The notes under the pieces were generated by a model that ran no database searches, had not been told where the DNA came from, and was given only the letters and a program-made list of their open reading frames with translations. Source: Colwellia sp. (GTDB taxonomy: Bacteria; Pseudomonadota; Gammaproteobacteria; Enterobacterales; Alteromonadaceae). Taken from it: a stretch of DNA of 45,490 nucleotides. Both the position numbers and the translations under genes were made by a program. Of this stretch, positions 35,380 to 45,166 are shown in pieces. Location of the stretch: contig JAPHTO010000064.1 of NCBI GenBank assembly GCA_026196955.1, forward strand, positions 1 to 45,490, in the 5' to 3' direction. Each line of letters opens with the position of its first letter. Within the stretch, counting starts at the first letter, position 1.

Positions 35380-36273
35380 ATGTCAGTATTACTTCCCCAA
35401 GAGCTTTTTAACAATGCATTTGCTCAAGTGCATCAAACAAGCTTACCTAACGGGCTTGCATCGTTAACGATTGAGCACGCACGCTGCCAAGCCAAAGTAA
35501 GTTTGTATGGCGGACAAGTGTTAAGCTGGAAACCCAATGGGCACAGGGATATTTTTTGGTTATCTGACACGGCAATTTTTGAGCAAGGAAAAGCTATTCG
35601 GGGAGGTATTCCTTTATGTTGGCCGTGGTTTGGGGCTCATCCTGATAGCAATACCGCGGGAAATCATGGTTTTGCTCGAGGGCAAACTTGGCAAGTTTGT
35701 GATATTAGTAGCAATGAAAGCTCCGTTGATATCACGTTATCGCTTCAAGGTAATAATATGCATAGTTTGTTTCCCTATGCATTTAAATTAACACAAGTAC
35801 TGTCATTTGGCGCAAGCTTCAAGCAATCACTGACAATGGTTAACTTAAGTGAGCAAGATGCTCATTATACTGGCGCATTACATAGTTACTTTAGCGTCAG
35901 TAACCCTGAAAACATTACCGTGAGCAAACTAGATGAAGCCCCTTTTGATGATAAGTTAACGGGAGAGCATTGTGCTCCGCAACCATTACTTAACGGTGTT
36001 GGACCCGTTGATAGAGTCTATTATTCTGATCAAAAGATGCAGATAGTCGATACACAATGGCAACGAACGATTGAAGTTAGCGCGGATAACACCCAACAGT
36101 GGGTTTTTTGGAACCCAGGCATTGCTATTGCTAATGGCATGGCTGATATTCACGAAGCAGGAGAGCAAGAGTTTGTCTGTTTAGAAGCCGCGAATACGCA
36201 GCAGCAATTACTTGCTAGGGGTAAAGCGGTTACTGTTTCTCAAGTTATAAAGGTTATCGCCAATACTGAGTAA
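35380..36273 (+). CDS. D-hexose-6-phosphate mutarotase / aldose-1-epimerase-like protein (YeaD type)
   Basis: A 297-residue cytoplasmic protein of the aldose-1-epimerase superfamily. The pattern GGQVLSWKPNG, DIFWLSDTAIFE, then GGIPLCWPWFGAHPD and the His-containing GNHGFARG are typical of YeaD, and EQEFVCLEAAN near the end supplies the catalytic Glu. It would interconvert alpha and beta anomers of glucose 6-phosphate. The start has only AGAG upstream. It converges with the diguanylate cyclase gene with 15 bp between. Not galM, because the order of motifs is that of the phosphate-specific group. Confidence 0.88.
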   Translation: MSVLLPQELFNNAFAQVHQTSLPNGLASLTIEHARCQAKVSLYGGQVLSWKPNGHRDIFWLSDTAIFEQGKAIRGGIPLCWPWFGAHPDSNTAGNHGFARGQTWQVCDISSNESSVDITLSLQGNNMHSLFPYAFKLTQVLSFGASFKQSLTMVNLSEQDAHYTGALHSYFSVSNPENITVSKLDEAPFDDKLTGEHCAPQPLLNGVGPVDRVYYSDQKMQIVDTQWQRTIEVSADNTQQWVFWNPGIAIANGMADIHEAGEQEFVCLEAANTQQQLLARGKAVTVSQVIKVIANTE

Positions 36274-36288
36274 ACTGAGTAAGTAAAA

Positions 36289-37734
36289 TTATTCTAAATG
36301 CACAACGACTTGATTTCGGCCGTTAGTTTTAGCGCGATATAATGCCTGATCTGCCTTGGCTAATATATCTTGCAAAGAAACATCGGCTAAGCTGCTTTCA
36401 CTAATACCAAAGCTAACTGTCACATTAAACTTTTTACTGGTAGAAGAAGGAGAGAAAGGAATATTAGCGATGTTTCTTCTGATACGATCAATAATTTCCT
36501 GTGCTTGTTTGGCGTCCGTATCAGGCAATAAAAGAATGAATTCTTCACCTCCCCACCGGCCAGTTAAGTCAATACTTCTTAAGTTTTCGCTTAACTTTTG
36601 CGCAATGACTTTTAAAACGTCATCACCAAATAAGTGACCATAGGTATCATTTATTACTTTAAAGTTATCAACATCAGCAATAATAACACTAACGTGATCA
36701 TGCTCTTGGTGTAGTTGAGAATACTTCCAGTGAATATAACTTCGATTAGGCAATTGGGTTAGATAATCGGTTTCAGAATCTTTGACGACACTTGAGGTAA
36801 AGTTAAATATGCATAAAGCAAAAATAGAATAAAGTGCAAATGACACAAGCAAGAAAATAATCAGCTTTGGTATAAATAAAAGCCAATATTCACCTTGTTC
36901 GTCTGCTGGGGGAGCAACAATAAAAACACGCCAATTTAGCTCTTTTATTGGCATTTGTGAAATAATTAAATCACTACTTATTGTATCGAATATGCCTGTA
37001 GTTACTAGGCCTTCATGCGCTTTCTTTTGCTGACTTTGGTATTGCTTATACCAATCAAGCTCATTAATATTAACGACAGCTTCTCTTCGGTGGTGACTGG
37101 TGGTTTTCATTATTTGATTTGAGCTTAAGGTGATATTGTTGTCTTCATCAACAAAATAAAGCTCAAAGCCAAAGCGTTTCTTAAAACTAGCGAATTTGCT
37201 GGCAAAATAATCCAAATCAATGGCTAAGCCAATAAACCCTAAAAATTCACGCTGTTCATTCATCATCTTTACATCAAAAAATAAATGCGGATTTTCAGCG
37301 TTACCAAAATCAGTAAATTGCTCTTTATCAATCACCTTTAACCTATGATACCACTCGGCATCTTGTCCAGATAAGTCGGTGGTTTTATTAGTAGAATCTA
37401 TGAGCAACAAGTGTTTTTCAATAGCAATGAAAGACATAGTATTAAAGCGATCTGAAATACTGGTGATATAGTTAAAGATAACTTTATTATCGAGTTCATC
37501 TTGTTGAATATAGTCAAGCAGAAAAGGATCACTGGCCATATACTGTGAAACGGTTAATGGCCTAATTATTTCGCTCGTTATAAGCGAGAATAGTGGCATC
37601 ACGGCTTCTTGCTGCTTTTTGTTGTTAGCGGCAAAAAATTCTTTAAAGGTGAAATAAGAGGTCGCTATTATGACGATAATAGTGATGATAAAAATAGCTG
37701 AAATGTAATGGTCAAATTTTTTTATAAACTTCAT
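36289..37734 (-). CDS. Membrane diguanylate cyclase with periplasmic sensor domain
   Basis: A 481-residue protein that makes cyclic di-GMP. An N-terminal helix (about residues 12-30) and a second helix (about 288-312) enclose a periplasmic dCache-like sensor domain. The GGDEF domain covers about 325-481: TDYLTQLPNRSYIHW at its start, the active site GGEEF at 395-399, and an inhibitory I-site RSID at 386-389, five residues before it. The enzyme therefore looks active and product-inhibited. The signal sensed is unknown. ATG 37734 opens the gene; it is convergent with the mutarotase gene and has no operon partner. Confidence 0.93.
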   Translation of the reverse strand: MKFIKKFDHYISAIFIITIIVIIATSYFTFKEFFAANNKKQQEAVMPLFSLITSEIIRPLTVSQYMASDPFLLDYIQQDELDNKVIFNYITSISDRFNTMSFIAIEKHLLLIDSTNKTTDLSGQDAEWYHRLKVIDKEQFTDFGNAENPHLFFDVKMMNEQREFLGFIGLAIDLDYFASKFASFKKRFGFELYFVDEDNNITLSSNQIMKTTSHHRREAVVNINELDWYKQYQSQQKKAHEGLVTTGIFDTISSDLIISQMPIKELNWRVFIVAPPADEQGEYWLLFIPKLIIFLLVSFALYSIFALCIFNFTSSVVKDSETDYLTQLPNRSYIHWKYSQLHQEHDHVSVIIADVDNFKVINDTYGHLFGDDVLKVIAQKLSENLRSIDLTGRWGGEEFILLLPDTDAKQAQEIIDRIRRNIANIPFSPSSTSKKFNVTVSFGISESSLADVSLQDILAKADQALYRAKTNGRNQVVVHLE

Positions 37735-37848
37735 GAAAGCTGTATTTCTAGTTAACTACACGGGTAAGCTATGTTTAAATTATTTGCAAATGTAACCTAA
37801 CTGTACGTTTCTCTGTGGCTAAGTGCAATTAGATAAAAGTCTGGTTTT

Positions 37849-38487
37849 TTAGTTTATTCGTAAGTGTTTGTTTAATAACATTTGAGTAAAAGGAATTTTC
37901 AAATAAAATCCTCTTGGCAGCGTCATAAATGGCTTACCATCACGATTAAAAGCTTGCGTTTTGGCTTTAGCGTTAGCTGCTTTTGGCCTTAACTGTAACA
38001 CTTGCCCATATTTTCCGTGAATATTTTCTACCTCGCCTAGCACAATCATGTCAGTCAACTCCTGCCAATCCATCGCTAACAATGCTTCCTCTTCTTGAGA
38101 GGGGGACCAAATGAAAGCGCTCGCTATTTGGCGTTGAGCTAAAGGAATTTCCTTATCACTGACAATAGGTACCCATAAAACACGTTTAAGCTTTTTTTTA
38201 ACCCAGCAATTTTGCCAGTTAATGCCTGTTAACCCAACTAAGGGGGCAACGCTTACAAAGGTTGTTTCTAGTACTTTCCCTTGACTGGTAATAGGTAACG
38301 TTTTCAATTCAATCGCTAGTTCAGGAAAATCTGGCTCAGGCTTTGAGCCTGCACTCGCACCTAACACTTGCTCAAGCAATAACCCTATCCATCCCTTATT
38401 ACGCTTTAAATCATTAGGGATGTGTATGCCTGCGCTCATGGCAACCTCACCTAACGTGAGCCCTGCTAAAGCTTGAACCTTACTCAT
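37849..38487 (-). CDS. mutH: DNA mismatch repair endonuclease MutH
   Basis: A 212-residue protein that nicks the unmethylated strand at hemimethylated GATC after MutS/MutL recognition. Catalytic residues match E. coli: Glu39, Asp53, Glu60 and Lys62 correspond to Glu56, Asp70, Glu77 and Lys79. [40 protein letters not shown] and LPRGFYLK are family motifs. The protein is 17 residues shorter than E. coli MutH at the N-terminus. The DNA upstream of ATG 38487 continues in frame with sequence that resembles the missing part but offers no ATG, GTG or TTG, so the true start may be a rare codon at 38535. It is divergent from rppH. MutH implies Dam methylation in this organism. Confidence 0.94.
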   Translation of the reverse strand: MSKVQALAGLTLGEVAMSAGIHIPNDLKRNKGWIGLLLEQVLGASAGSKPEPDFPELAIELKTLPITSQGKVLETTFVSVAPLVGLTGINWQNCWVKKKLKRVLWVPIVSDKEIPLAQRQIASAFIWSPSQEEEALLAMDWQELTDMIVLGEVENIHGKYGQVLQLRPKAANAKAKTQAFNRDGKPFMTLPRGFYLKIPFTQMLLNKHLRIN

Positions 38488-38752
38488 TAATTCTGCTTCA
38501 GATGTCGGCGCTTTTACTTGCGTTGGAAAAACGATGCTTTTGCTCTATTTAAATATTTTTTACTATTATACTCAAGCACATTCTAATATGCGAGTTTGAA
38601 AGTATTGCGCAGAGCTATTTTATACAAAATGGTAGGGATATTACTGACTTTTTAGCGAGAAATTAAAACAGACAAGTAAAATTATCATTTGCTCACTAGC
38701 CGTTAATATGATTGAATTGATGACAAATATTTTTAGTTTGTCAGGAGTTCCT

Positions 38753-39280
38753 GTGATCGATGCCGAAGGCTACCGAGCCAATGTCGGCATAGTAATAATT
38801 AATGACAGGGGACAAGTATTTTGGGCAAGACGGTTCGGACAGCATTCATGGCAATATCCTCAAGGGGGTGTTGATGAAGGTGAAACAGCAGAGCAAACCA
38901 TGTATCGAGAGTTATATGAGGAAGTTGGCTTAAAACCTGAACATGTAAAAATTGTTGCTTCAACCAAGCATTGGCTAAAATATAAATTACCAAAGCGTTA
39001 TATTAGACACGACAGCAAACCAGTGTGTATTGGGCAAAAACAGAAGTGGTTTTTATTAAAATTAACTGCTCCTGAATCATCGGTTGATTTATTACATAGC
39101 ACTCATCCTGAGTTTGATGATTGGCGATGGGTAAGTTACTGGTATCCAGTGCGACAAGTAGTGTCATTTAAACGTGATGTTTATCGCAAAGTGATGAAAG
39201 AATTTGCTGGACAGGCACTCTCTTTTGCTTACGAAAAACGGCCCGATAGGCGTCCAAATAGGCGTAAACGTCGAGCCTAA
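38753..39280 (+). CDS. rppH: RNA pyrophosphohydrolase RppH
   Basis: A 175-residue Nudix enzyme that removes pyrophosphate from the 5' end of transcripts and starts RNase E-dependent decay. The Nudix box is complete (GVDEGE then RELYEEVGL), and [36 protein letters not shown] and [19 protein letters not shown] match E. coli RppH. I chose GTG 38753, which gives MIDAEGYR as in E. coli and has AGGAG five bases upstream. The frame also allows ATG 38708, but that leader has no counterpart. The C-terminus is highly basic ([13 protein letters not shown]). It is the first gene of the rppH-ptsP-lgt-thyA run. Confidence 0.95.
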   Translation: MIDAEGYRANVGIVIINDRGQVFWARRFGQHSWQYPQGGVDEGETAEQTMYRELYEEVGLKPEHVKIVASTKHWLKYKLPKRYIRHDSKPVCIGQKQKWFLLKLTAPESSVDLLHSTHPEFDDWRWVSYWYPVRQVVSFKRDVYRKVMKEFAGQALSFAYEKRPDRRPNRRKRRA

Positions 39281-39304
39281 TTATTACTATGATTTTTGAT
39301 AACT

Positions 39305-39328
39305 AGCCTGCTTTACGTGGGCTTTTTT
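39305..39328 (+). terminator. Terminator-like hairpin between rppH and ptsP
   Basis: AGCCTGC pairs with GTGGGCT (two wobble pairs) around TTTAC, then a run of T. It is weak enough that some transcripts may read into ptsP. Confidence 0.6.
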
Positions 39329-39354
39329 ATTTTTAACCATTTAGAAAGGATATC

Positions 39355-41682
39355 ATGCTTACAACTCTGCGTCGTATTGTACTTGAATTTAGTCAAGATG
39401 CTCAATTGCATAGCGCGCTAGAGCGCATGGTTAGTCAGATTAAAAAAGCGTTAAAGACTGACTGTTGCTCAGTGTATTTGGCTGATTATTCACAGCAGCA
39501 TTTTTTATTAATGGCATCAGATGGATTGGCTATCACTTCTTTAGGGCAAACGACTATTGGTTTTTCTGAAGGTTTAGTGGGCTTGGTTGGTCAACGAGAA
39601 GAGCCGCTCAATATCGCTAATGCCCATCATCATAAAGACTTTATTAATGCTCCAGAAGTGCAAGAAGATGACTTTAACGCCTTTTTAGGGACACCTATCA
39701 TTCATCGGCGTAAAGTACTGGGTATTTTATCTATTCAGCAAAAACAGGCGCGTCATTTTACCGAAAACGATGAGGCCTTTTTAGTGACTCTAGCGGCGCA
39801 GCTTGCCAATGCGTTAGCTGATGCTGAAGTGAGGAATTTACTCAATCAAACACAAGAAAAAAATTGTACCGTAAAACAATTGGTAGGCATTGCAGGTGCG
39901 CCAGGTATAGCATTAAGCCAAATTATGGTTTGTCAGCCCAAAGCGGATTTGACGGCATTAGCTTTATGTGAAATTCCACCTGAAGCGCAAGACGAGCAAA
40001 CTCAGCGGTTTGAGCAAGCTTTAGCTAAAACATCGGCAGATTTTGAGCAATTAAGCCTTAAACTGAGCCATTTTATTCAAGATGAAACATTGGCTATTTT
40101 TGATGTCTATAAACAGCTGCTGACTCAGGCTGATATTAGCCAGGAAGTGTACGCTAAAATTAAGCAAGGTTGGCAGGCAGAAAGCGCATTAAAACTGGTT
40201 ATAGAGCATTATGTGCTGCAATTTGAAGCCATTGATGATAGTTATTTGCGAGAGCGTGCTAGCGATATTCGTGATTTAGGCAATCGTTTGTTGTTTAATT
40301 TGCAGCAACAACATAATCAACCATTAACGCTGCCACACGCTTTTGTACTTTTAGCTGATGAAGTGACCGCCTCTATGCTGGCAGAGTATCAACACAAAGG
40401 GCTAAAAGGCATTATTTCTTTATCGGGCTCTGCTAATTCGCATGCGGCAATTTTAGCTCAAGCACTTGAGGTGCCAGCAGTGATGGGGGTCAGTGGTATC
40501 CCGTTAGCGCAAATCGATAAGCAAGAGGTCATTGTTGATGGCTACAGTGGTGAGCTATTCATTAACCCTGATGAAGCACTAAAGCGTGAATTTCAACACC
40601 TCATTGCCCAAGAGCATGCTTTAACGGAGAAAGTCTTAGCGGAAATCCACCTACCTACAATTACTCCTGATGGTCGCACTATTGAATTACAGCTTAATGC
40701 TGGGTTATCAGCAGGTTTTGACTGCCCTGAACAGTTGTCTTCGCTGGGTGTTGGCTTATATCGCACAGAAATTCCATTTATGAGTCGCCCTTGTTTTCCT
40801 TCTGAGTTAGAGCAAACTCAGTTATATGAAAAGATTTTAGCTGACTTTCCTCAAAAATCAGTCACCATGCGTACCTTAGATGTGGGTGGAGATAAGTCGT
40901 TGTCTTATTTCCCTATTAATGAGGATAACCCGTTTTTGGGATGGCGTGGTATCAGAATAACCCTAGATCATCCTGAGATATTTTTAGTGCAGGTAAGAGC
41001 CATGATGCGCGCTAATCAGTATCATAATAATTTAGAAATTATGTTACCGATGATCTCTAATGTCAGTGAAGTTGATGAAGCTCTTCGTTTAATCAACCAA
41101 GCTTATTATGAAGTTAATAGTGAACTAAAACAGGAATTAAAAAGCAAACGTAAAGCAGAACATACAGGCCACATTGATAGTGGTAATAATAATTTACCTC
41201 GTCCTAAAATAGGCATAATGCTAGAAGTGCCTTCAGTCATTTTTCAGTTAGATGAATTGGCGCAAAGAGTCGACTTTTTCTCCGTAGGTAGCAATGATCT
41301 CACCCAGTATTTATTGGCGGTAGATAGAAATAATGCTCAAGTTGCGAGCTTGCATGATGCCTATCATCCTGCGGTATTACGGGCACTAAATAGCATTGCT
41401 GAACAATCGACAAAATATTTAGTTCCCCTTAGTTTGTGTGGTGAATTAGCAGGTGAGCCAGCGGGGGCATTATTATTATTAGCAATGGGCTTTGATAAAC
41501 TCAGTATGAATGGGCATAATATAGCGCGCATAAAATGGGTTATTCGCCACGTCGATTTTCAAAGAGCAAAGATTATCTTATCTCACACGTTAAAATTAAC
41601 TACAGCTAAGCAAGTACACAGCTACTTGAATGAGCAACTTGAACTATTAAGCTTGGGTGGTTTTATTCGTGCAGGGCTGTAA
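39355..41682 (+). CDS. ptsP: Nitrogen PTS enzyme I (PtsP, GAF domain plus PEP-dependent phosphotransferase)
   Basis: A 775-residue protein that starts the nitrogen-related phosphorelay by moving phosphate from PEP to NPr. A GAF domain (about 15-160) is followed by the HPr-binding region, the swivelling domain with phospho-His363 in GSANSHAAILAQALEVPAVMG, and the PEP-binding barrel (LYRTEIPFM, MRTLDVGGDK, FSVGSNDLTQY, LCGELAGEP). It carries an extra charged segment at roughly residues 595-615 (KRKAEHTGHIDSG) not seen in E. coli PtsP as I recall it. AAGGA precedes ATG 39355. The position after rppH is conserved in gammaproteobacteria. Confidence 0.94.
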   Translation: MLTTLRRIVLEFSQDAQLHSALERMVSQIKKALKTDCCSVYLADYSQQHFLLMASDGLAITSLGQTTIGFSEGLVGLVGQREEPLNIANAHHHKDFINAPEVQEDDFNAFLGTPIIHRRKVLGILSIQQKQARHFTENDEAFLVTLAAQLANALADAEVRNLLNQTQEKNCTVKQLVGIAGAPGIALSQIMVCQPKADLTALALCEIPPEAQDEQTQRFEQALAKTSADFEQLSLKLSHFIQDETLAIFDVYKQLLTQADISQEVYAKIKQGWQAESALKLVIEHYVLQFEAIDDSYLRERASDIRDLGNRLLFNLQQQHNQPLTLPHAFVLLADEVTASMLAEYQHKGLKGIISLSGSANSHAAILAQALEVPAVMGVSGIPLAQIDKQEVIVDGYSGELFINPDEALKREFQHLIAQEHALTEKVLAEIHLPTITPDGRTIELQLNAGLSAGFDCPEQLSSLGVGLYRTEIPFMSRPCFPSELEQTQLYEKILADFPQKSVTMRTLDVGGDKSLSYFPINEDNPFLGWRGIRITLDHPEIFLVQVRAMMRANQYHNNLEIMLPMISNVSEVDEALRLINQAYYEVNSELKQELKSKRKAEHTGHIDSGNNNLPRPKIGIMLEVPSVIFQLDELAQRVDFFSVGSNDLTQYLLAVDRNNAQVASLHDAYHPAVLRALNSIAEQSTKYLVPLSLCGELAGEPAGALLLLAMGFDKLSMNGHNIARIKWVIRHVDFQRAKIILSHTLKLTTAKQVHSYLNEQLELLSLGGFIRAGL

Positions 41683-41686
41683 CTAG

Positions 41687-42493
41687 ATGCTAATTATTTT
41701 TATTAGTTGTATTGCTCTTGGTTCTCTTGTTGGTTTTCTTGCTGGCTTACTCGGTATTGGTGGCGGCCTAATTATGGTGCCTGCTTTTGTTTATCTTTTA
41801 CCATTATTAGATGTTGTTGAGCTTGGCTTTAGCCGAGAAGTGGTTATGCATATGGCGCTAGCAACCTCACTTGCAGCTATTGTTATAACTTCATCAAGTG
41901 CGGCATTTGCGCATCATAAAAATGGCAATATTCCTTGGAAAATAACAAAGCCTTTAATCTTTTTTGTTGCATTTGGCGCTTTGTCAGGTGCGTTTATTGC
42001 GGATTTATTGTCTGCTAAAGCCTTAACTAATTTTTTTGCTATCGCGGTTATGATGCTGGCTTCATATATGTTGTTTTCTATTCGTTTTCAACATTCTCGC
42101 ACAATGCCATCTCAGCTTAAATTACAAATAATTAGTTTTATTACCGGGATCATTGCTAGCTTAATGGGCATGGCGGGGGGGGCTATTTTAGTGCCAGTAT
42201 TAACTTACTTTGGTACACCATTACGCCATTGCATTGGTATTGCTACTGTGTGCGGCGTTATGGTGGCTTTGTTTGGTTCGCTTGGTTATATCATTTCTGG
42301 ACTTGATAACCACTTGTTACCACCTTGGAGTTTAGGTTATGTTTATTTACCTGCTCTACTGGGAGTAGTGCTAACGTCTTCTTTATTTGCGCCTGTTGGA
42401 GTGAAGTTTGCAGCAAAAATGCCTGTGCAAACTTTAAAAAAATGCTTTGCTGTTTTTCTCATTTTAGTCGCGCTAAAAATGATGTTAGCTTAG
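41687..42493 (+). CDS. TauE/SafE family membrane exporter
   Basis: A 268-residue inner-membrane protein with about eight hydrophobic segments. It contains the two family repeats GSLVGFLAGLLGIGGGLIMVPAF and TGIIASLMGMAGGAILVPVL, with Gly-rich turns. TauE/SafE proteins are thought to export sulfite or sulfonated compounds; the substrate here is unknown. It starts four bases after the ptsP stop and is followed by lgt after 72 bp, so it is in the same transcription unit as ptsP. A basic C-terminus (KKCFAVFLILVALK) ends the protein. The family is firm. Confidence 0.9.
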   Translation: MLIIFISCIALGSLVGFLAGLLGIGGGLIMVPAFVYLLPLLDVVELGFSREVVMHMALATSLAAIVITSSSAAFAHHKNGNIPWKITKPLIFFVAFGALSGAFIADLLSAKALTNFFAIAVMMLASYMLFSIRFQHSRTMPSQLKLQIISFITGIIASLMGMAGGAILVPVLTYFGTPLRHCIGIATVCGVMVALFGSLGYIISGLDNHLLPPWSLGYVYLPALLGVVLTSSLFAPVGVKFAAKMPVQTLKKCFAVFLILVALKMMLA

Positions 42494-42565
42494 TTTATTG
42501 TGTATTAATATCGTCATACTCGTAGTGACATAATCAGGGATATAGCCCTTATATTTGGATAAAAA

Positions 42566-43414
42566 ATGACAGAACAGCTTTTACAATTTCCTATTATCGA
42601 TCCGATCATTTTTAGCATTGGTCCGGTTGCATTACGCTGGTACGGCATGATGTATTTAATTGGCTTTTTAGCGGCTATGTTTATTGCCAATAAAGCTGCT
42701 GATAAAAGCCAAGGTGTTTGGAGCCGTGATCAAGTCAGTGATTTATTATTTTATGGCTTTCTCGGGGTTATTTTAGGTGGCCGAGTGGGCTATGTGTTGT
42801 TTTATCAGTTTGAATATTTTCTTGCTGATCCCTTGTACCTATTCCAAATATGGCAAGGGGGCATGTCGTTCCACGGCGGTCTATTAGGTGTCATTATCGC
42901 TGTGTATATATTTGCGAGAAAAAGCAATAAATCCTTTTTAGCGGTCGGTGATTTTGTAGCGCCACTGGTACCAATCGGTTTAGGTATGGGACGTTTGGGG
43001 AATTTTATCAATGCAGAGTTGTGGGGGCGTCAAACTGACGTGCCTTGGGCTATGGTATTTCCAACCGATCCGCTGAAAATACCACGTCATCCGTCGCAAT
43101 TATATGAGTTCTTTTTAGAAGGTGTTGTACTCTTTGCTATTTTATATTTTATTTCCCGCAAGCCAAGAGTCCTAGGACTAGCATCGGGCAGTTTTCTTAT
43201 TGGCTATGGTGTTTTTAGAACCATTGTTGAATTTTTCAGAGAGCCAGATGCACATTTAGGTTTATATTTCTCCTTTATTTCAAAAGGTCAAATATTAAGT
43301 TTGCCTATGATTTTAATTGGTTTATTGGTGATTTATTTGGGGTACCTTAGCCAAGAAAAAACGGCTATAAAAACAAACTCTTTACCTAAAACAAAAGCAA
43401 GAGGAAAATCATAA
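42566..43414 (+). CDS. lgt: Prolipoprotein diacylglyceryl transferase Lgt
   Basis: A 282-residue multi-pass enzyme that adds diacylglycerol to the lipobox cysteine of prolipoproteins, the first step of lipoprotein maturation. Family motifs are [22 protein letters not shown], the essential His in [25 protein letters not shown] and RHPSQLYE. Seven membrane segments are expected. It overlaps thyA by one base (TAATG), the same lgt-thyA pair as in E. coli. Several predicted substrates lie in this window: the DUF411 protein, the GH3 enzyme and an amidohydrolase. Confidence 0.97.
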   Translation: MTEQLLQFPIIDPIIFSIGPVALRWYGMMYLIGFLAAMFIANKAADKSQGVWSRDQVSDLLFYGFLGVILGGRVGYVLFYQFEYFLADPLYLFQIWQGGMSFHGGLLGVIIAVYIFARKSNKSFLAVGDFVAPLVPIGLGMGRLGNFINAELWGRQTDVPWAMVFPTDPLKIPRHPSQLYEFFLEGVVLFAILYFISRKPRVLGLASGSFLIGYGVFRTIVEFFREPDAHLGLYFSFISKGQILSLPMILIGLLVIYLGYLSQEKTAIKTNSLPKTKARGKS

Positions 43415-44265
43415 TGCGTGCGTATTTAGATTTATGTCAGCGAATTGTTGATCATGGAACTTGGGTTGAAAATGAGCGTACGGGCAAGCGTTGCTTAACT
43501 GTGATTGATGCTTCACTTGAATACAATGTGGCGGCTAATGAATTTCCGATGATCACTACGCGTAAAAGTTTTTTCAAATCCGCTATTGCTGAGTTTATTG
43601 GTTATATTCGTGGTTATGATAATGCAGCAGACTTTCGAAAACTAGGCACTAAAACCTGGGATGCTAATGCTAATTTAAATGAAGCATGGCTCAATAATCC
43701 CTATCGTCAAGGTGAAGATGATATGGGCAGAGTGTATGGTATCCAAGGGCGTGCATGGGCAAAACCTGATGGTGGCACTATTGATCAATTGCAAAAAATT
43801 GTCGATAACTTAAGTCAAGGTATTGATGATCGCGCTGAGATCATGACGTTTTATAACCCTGGTGAGTTTCATATGGGCTGCCTACGACCTTGTATGCATA
43901 CCCATAACTTTTCAATTCTGGGTGATACATTACATTTAACTAGTTTCCAGCGTTCGTGTGACGTACCGCTCGGTTTAAATTTTAATCAAATTCAAGTGTT
44001 CTTCTTTTTGGCTATTATGGCTCAAATTACCGGACTTAAGCCGGGAACTGCATACCATAAAATAGTAAACGCCCATATTTATGAAGATCAATTGCCATTA
44101 ATGAAAGATGTGCAGTTAAAGCGTGAGCCTTTGCCGTTACCAAAATTAATCATTAACCCGAAAATAAAATCTTTAAAAGATTTAGAAACTTGGGTAACCA
44201 TGGATGACTTTTCTGTTGAAGGTTATCAGTGTCACGAAGCTATTAAATACCCATTTGCCGTGTAA
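43414..44265 (+). CDS. thyA: Thymidylate synthase ThyA
   Basis: A 283-residue enzyme making dTMP from dUMP with methylenetetrahydrofolate. The catalytic cysteine lies in [11 protein letters not shown], and [16 protein letters not shown] is the substrate-binding motif. The end [10 protein letters not shown] has the conserved C-terminal Val. The length and the LRPCMHTH variant match the Vibrio/Alteromonadales type rather than the 264-residue E. coli enzyme, as I recall. It is translated from the TAATG overlap with lgt and is followed by a strong bidirectional terminator. Confidence 0.97.
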   Translation: MRAYLDLCQRIVDHGTWVENERTGKRCLTVIDASLEYNVAANEFPMITTRKSFFKSAIAEFIGYIRGYDNAADFRKLGTKTWDANANLNEAWLNNPYRQGEDDMGRVYGIQGRAWAKPDGGTIDQLQKIVDNLSQGIDDRAEIMTFYNPGEFHMGCLRPCMHTHNFSILGDTLHLTSFQRSCDVPLGLNFNQIQVFFFLAIMAQITGLKPGTAYHKIVNAHIYEDQLPLMKDVQLKREPLPLPKLIINPKIKSLKDLETWVTMDDFSVEGYQCHEAIKYPFAV

Positions 44266-44314
44266 AGTGTGCAAAGGATAAAACACCTGCTTAACGCGTT
44301 TAGATTAAATAACA

Positions 44315-44338
44315 AAAAACCGGCATAAGCCGGTTTTT
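44315..44338. terminator. Bidirectional rho-independent terminator between thyA and nagB
   Basis: AAAAACCGGC and GCCGGTTTTT are exact inverted arms with loop ATAA. The A and T tracts serve both strands, ending thyA (plus) and nagB (minus). Confidence 0.92.
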
Positions 44339-44359
44339 ACGTGTTATATGGTTGATGAG

Positions 44360-45166
44360 CTAATAATTGTGATACAAACCAAACTCTTGATTGATCTTAA
44401 TGTTTTGATCGTTAGCCCACTGGTAGTACTCTTGATCCGCTAACTGGCTTGCTGCGGCTTTATCAAGCAGCACAATGGCATTTTCATGCATTTGCAAGGC
44501 TGAAGCCGGACACATTGCTGACAGCGACCCAGTAATCATATCTTTAACCGCTTTCGCCTTATTTTCACCTGTTGCCATTAATAATACATACCTAGCATCT
44601 AATATTGTGGCGATTCCCATCGTCATGGCAAGGGTTGGCTGAAATTCATTATCATCGAATAATCGTGAGTTATCACTTAGGGTTTGCTGAGTTAAGGTTT
44701 TAATGCGTGTGCGCGAAGCTAAACTTGATGTTGGCTCATTAAAGCCAATGTGTCCATTAGCACCTATACCTAAAATTTGTAAGTCTATACCGCCAGCTTG
44801 CTTGATTTTTTCTTCGTAAGCCAAACCTTGTGATCTAGGGTTTTCTCCTTGTGCACATGTCGGCAAAAATGTTTTATTTTTATCTATATCCACATGATTA
44901 AACAAGTTTTCATTCATGAAATGGCGATAACTTTGTGTATTGTTAGCATCAATACCAAGATATTCATCAAGATTAAAACTGGTGGTGTTTTTGAAACTGA
45001 TTAGTCCTGCCTGATGTTTTTTTACCAGTTGTTGATAAAGACTAATTGGTGTACTACCTGTAGCTAAGCCAAGTACAGGTTCGGGGTTTTTATTGATTAG
45101 CTCTGCCACCCACTCGGCAGCATTTTTGGCAACTTGTTGCGCATCATCAAAAATAATAACTTGCAT
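44360..45166 (-). CDS. nagB: Glucosamine-6-phosphate deaminase NagB
   Basis: A 268-residue enzyme that converts glucosamine 6-phosphate to fructose 6-phosphate and ammonia in amino-sugar catabolism. Motifs are LGLATGSTP for phosphate, NLDEYLGI with Asp67, and GIGANGHIGFNEP with His139 and Glu144. At the position of E. coli Asp141 (NDGHI) this protein has Asn137 (ANGHI). That variant also occurs in Gram-positive-type NagB as I recall, so the enzyme is probably active. SSLASRTRIKTLT is as in E. coli. AAGGA precedes ATG 45166. No nagA or transporter is visible next to it. Confidence 0.95.
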   Translation of the reverse strand: MQVIIFDDAQQVAKNAAEWVAELINKNPEPVLGLATGSTPISLYQQLVKKHQAGLISFKNTTSFNLDEYLGIDANNTQSYRHFMNENLFNHVDIDKNKTFLPTCAQGENPRSQGLAYEEKIKQAGGIDLQILGIGANGHIGFNEPTSSLASRTRIKTLTQQTLSDNSRLFDDNEFQPTLAMTMGIATILDARYVLLMATGENKAKAVKDMITGSLSAMCPASALQMHENAIVLLDKAAASQLADQEYYQWANDQNIKINQEFGLYHNY

